A DNA stretch of 64,000 nt, from NCBI GenBank assembly GCA_964035795.1, contig OZ038322.1:16291447-16355446 (forward strand), read 5' to 3'. Shown here piece by piece: positions 63,001 to 64,000 of this stretch. Position 1 is the stretch's first letter. The number at the start of each line of letters is the position of its first letter. Source of the DNA: Pterobdella sp. o SKG-2022. Lineage: Eukaryota > Annelida > Clitellata > Hirudinida > Piscicolidae. A model generated the notes under the pieces. The model ran no database searches and was not told where the DNA came from. It saw nothing but the letters and a program-made list of their open reading frames with translations. The position numbers were made by a program, and so were the translations under genes.

Positions 63001-64000
63001 CCAACAAAACGTTGTGAAGCACGCTATAAAAAGATACATGTACCATAAGTTTCATTGGAAAATGAATAACTGGAATAATAATAATAACAATAACAATAAA
63101 AACGAAAAAAATGATAATGATAATAATAATAACAAGACACCTGGGGTGTCTGAAGCTTAATGTTGTTATCAATGTGTTCACATCTGATGACGAGAACCTC
63201 AGTCAGTGATATGTGTCTCAACAACCGGCACACCTGTCAAAAAAGCAATTTTACGTCGTGCTTTGTGTGGGTGTGTTTGATGCTGATTGGTATAGTTTAT
63301 TTGATGTTGGTTGATGTGGGTGTGTTGGGTGCAGGTGTTGGAGTTTTGAGTCTGAAGCAAATTTGTGTGGTGCGTTAAGGTTTTGTGGTTAGCTTGAAAG
63401 ACGATGTTTTTTAACTGTTTCACAAAAATATTAAACATTTTATATATATTTAAATGCATTACCACAACATAAATAATAACAAAATAATTAATATGAAAAA
63501 ACTAAGTATTCGTGAGATTAAAATTGAGAAATGAAGATAAAAATTCTTGGCTATATAAATCTTATTTGATTACTTCTTTGACTAGAAAAAACAGCCTGAG
63601 AAACAAAAAGTTTAAAAACCATTATCAACACCCATCCATCTTAAAGCAAAGCTTAAAAGACATAGCAGTAATTATTTTTGAAGTTCGTATTTCCCATAAA
63701 CATCCAAATGACACACGCAGGTAATAAAAATTTTTCAAATTATACATTAGAATCATAAAATATGCATTCGAAATTTCACTGAAGAAAAATAGTTTTATGT
63801 AGTCTTATAGGTAAAAGATTAACATAGTTAATGATATAGCTTAAACAATAAATGGCGACCAAAACAAAAAGATTTTTGATATTTAAAACATCATTATCAT
63901 TTGGTTGAACTGATATTACCACTAAGGAAGCAAAATTAAAAGCAACAAAACCAAACCTCTTTGAGCTGCTCGGCATGGCAATCGAATGCCCCATATATCT
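60095..64000 (-). CDS. CTNNAL1: alpha-catulin, C-terminal half (partial, runs off window)
   Basis: Vinculin/alpha-catenin family scaffold linked to Rho signalling and the cytoskeleton. Exons (minus): 64000-63957 (partial), 63233-63141, 62838-62635, about 62465-62077, 61826-61726, 61509-61404, 61021-60899, 60725-60642, 60577-60095 (stop). Diagnostic segments: VCRLLRHISLTEVLVI, LLSHHPSSKIALENF, YWSLPRPG, GLEMKLLTTE, AERWLEPDNEIVRRAKNM, SIYLFTRGEGPLKNT, YFAEEGAKLYRTVREFAKQ, NTVGKAATFNKVDQVIQDTK. These fit alpha-catulin better than alpha-catenin. Two insertions of low complexity (Asn/Ser rich) lie in the 62.1-62.4 kb exon and at the C-terminus. The join between 62635 and 62465 needs a non-obvious donor (GTGGTG) to keep frame. 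Confidence 0.88.
61130..61309 (-). mobile_element. tRNA-Ile-derived SINE (catulin intron)
   Basis: On the minus strand it reads TAGCTCAGTGGTTGAGCATT, the same anticodon arm (TTAGACTAATTATCTAA), B box GGGCTCGATCCCG, and the shared body CAGTGTGTTTTCGCTACATT...TAGCA. It ends near GGCGCTAGATAAATAAAT. The copy at 56031 is its closest relative in the window. Confidence 0.85.
61926..62031 (-). mobile_element. tRNA-derived SINE fragment (catulin intron)
   Basis: On the minus strand TATAGCTCAGCTGGATTAGC...TTAGATTAATTATGTAA is followed by a degenerate B box, then CAACAATAAGCACCTGTTACACAGGGTG. This matches the head and start of the body of the SINE at 56031. The rest is missing. Confidence 0.75.
63075..63140. 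repeat. AAT-type microsatellite
   Basis: An impure run of AATAAT/AACAAT/GATAAT units lies immediately downstream of the catulin exon 63233-63141, inside the intron. Confidence 0.8.

Overview
This is an AT-rich, intron-rich animal nuclear contig, not a bacterial one. Every confident gene is split by short GT-AG introns, and the gene set is metazoan: kinesin-II, beta-arrestin, alpha-catulin, SFSWAP, CAAP1 and histone H1. High AT content, mostly small introns, a tRNA-derived SINE and many foldback repeats suggest a marine-type invertebrate. I cannot place the phylum from sequence alone. A run of exactly 200 Ns (29006-29205) looks like a scaffolding gap.

Layout. 1-3 kb: a minus-strand low-complexity ORF built on a coding minisatellite, plus two foldback elements. 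3.2-7.7 kb: a train of very small minus-strand exons (a micro-exon gene, or a long 3' tail of the kinesin). 8.7-14.7 kb: KIF3A (minus). 15 kb: a possible tiny spliced plus-strand transcript. 17.9-18.7 kb: an intron-containing histone H1 (minus). 18.8-27.1 kb: about 8 kb with no convincing gene but with foldback repeats. 27.1-36.1 kb: complete beta-arrestin (minus, 12 exons). 36.6-40.1 kb: complete SFSWAP (plus, 13 exons), head-to-head with arrestin and tail-to-tail with CAAP1 (40.2-41.7 kb, minus). 42.0-44.0 kb: a type II membrane glycosyltransferase (plus). 44.3-46.3 kb: an unrecognised secreted, Thr-rich two-domain protein (minus). 49.3-50.2 kb: a secreted lectin gene with an in-frame stop (plus). 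52.2-54.6 kb: a decayed SLC5 transporter copy (plus). 55.5-57.8 kb: a complete UPF0193/EVG1 gene (minus). 60.1-64 kb: the 3' half of alpha-catulin (minus, runs off the window).

The genes are ordinary unlinked eukaryotic housekeeping and signalling genes. They do not form an operon or a single pathway. The most unusual signal is a set of about eleven dispersed foldback (long inverted repeat) elements. Their outer arms differ from subfamily to subfamily, but most keep the same short core: (C/U)UGAU(A/G)A, then a hairpin with compensatory changes, then CGAAAAGCUUCG. That order and spacing resembles a hammerhead ribozyme with a self-complementary AAGCUU in place of helix III. The resemblance is incomplete and is offered as a hypothesis. 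One such element appears to supply a splice donor to SFSWAP. Exon coordinates were assigned by hand from splice signals, reading frame and family similarity. For the arrestin, SFSWAP, CAAP1, H1, UPF0193, glycosyltransferase and secreted-protein models, the summed exon lengths give an uninterrupted frame.
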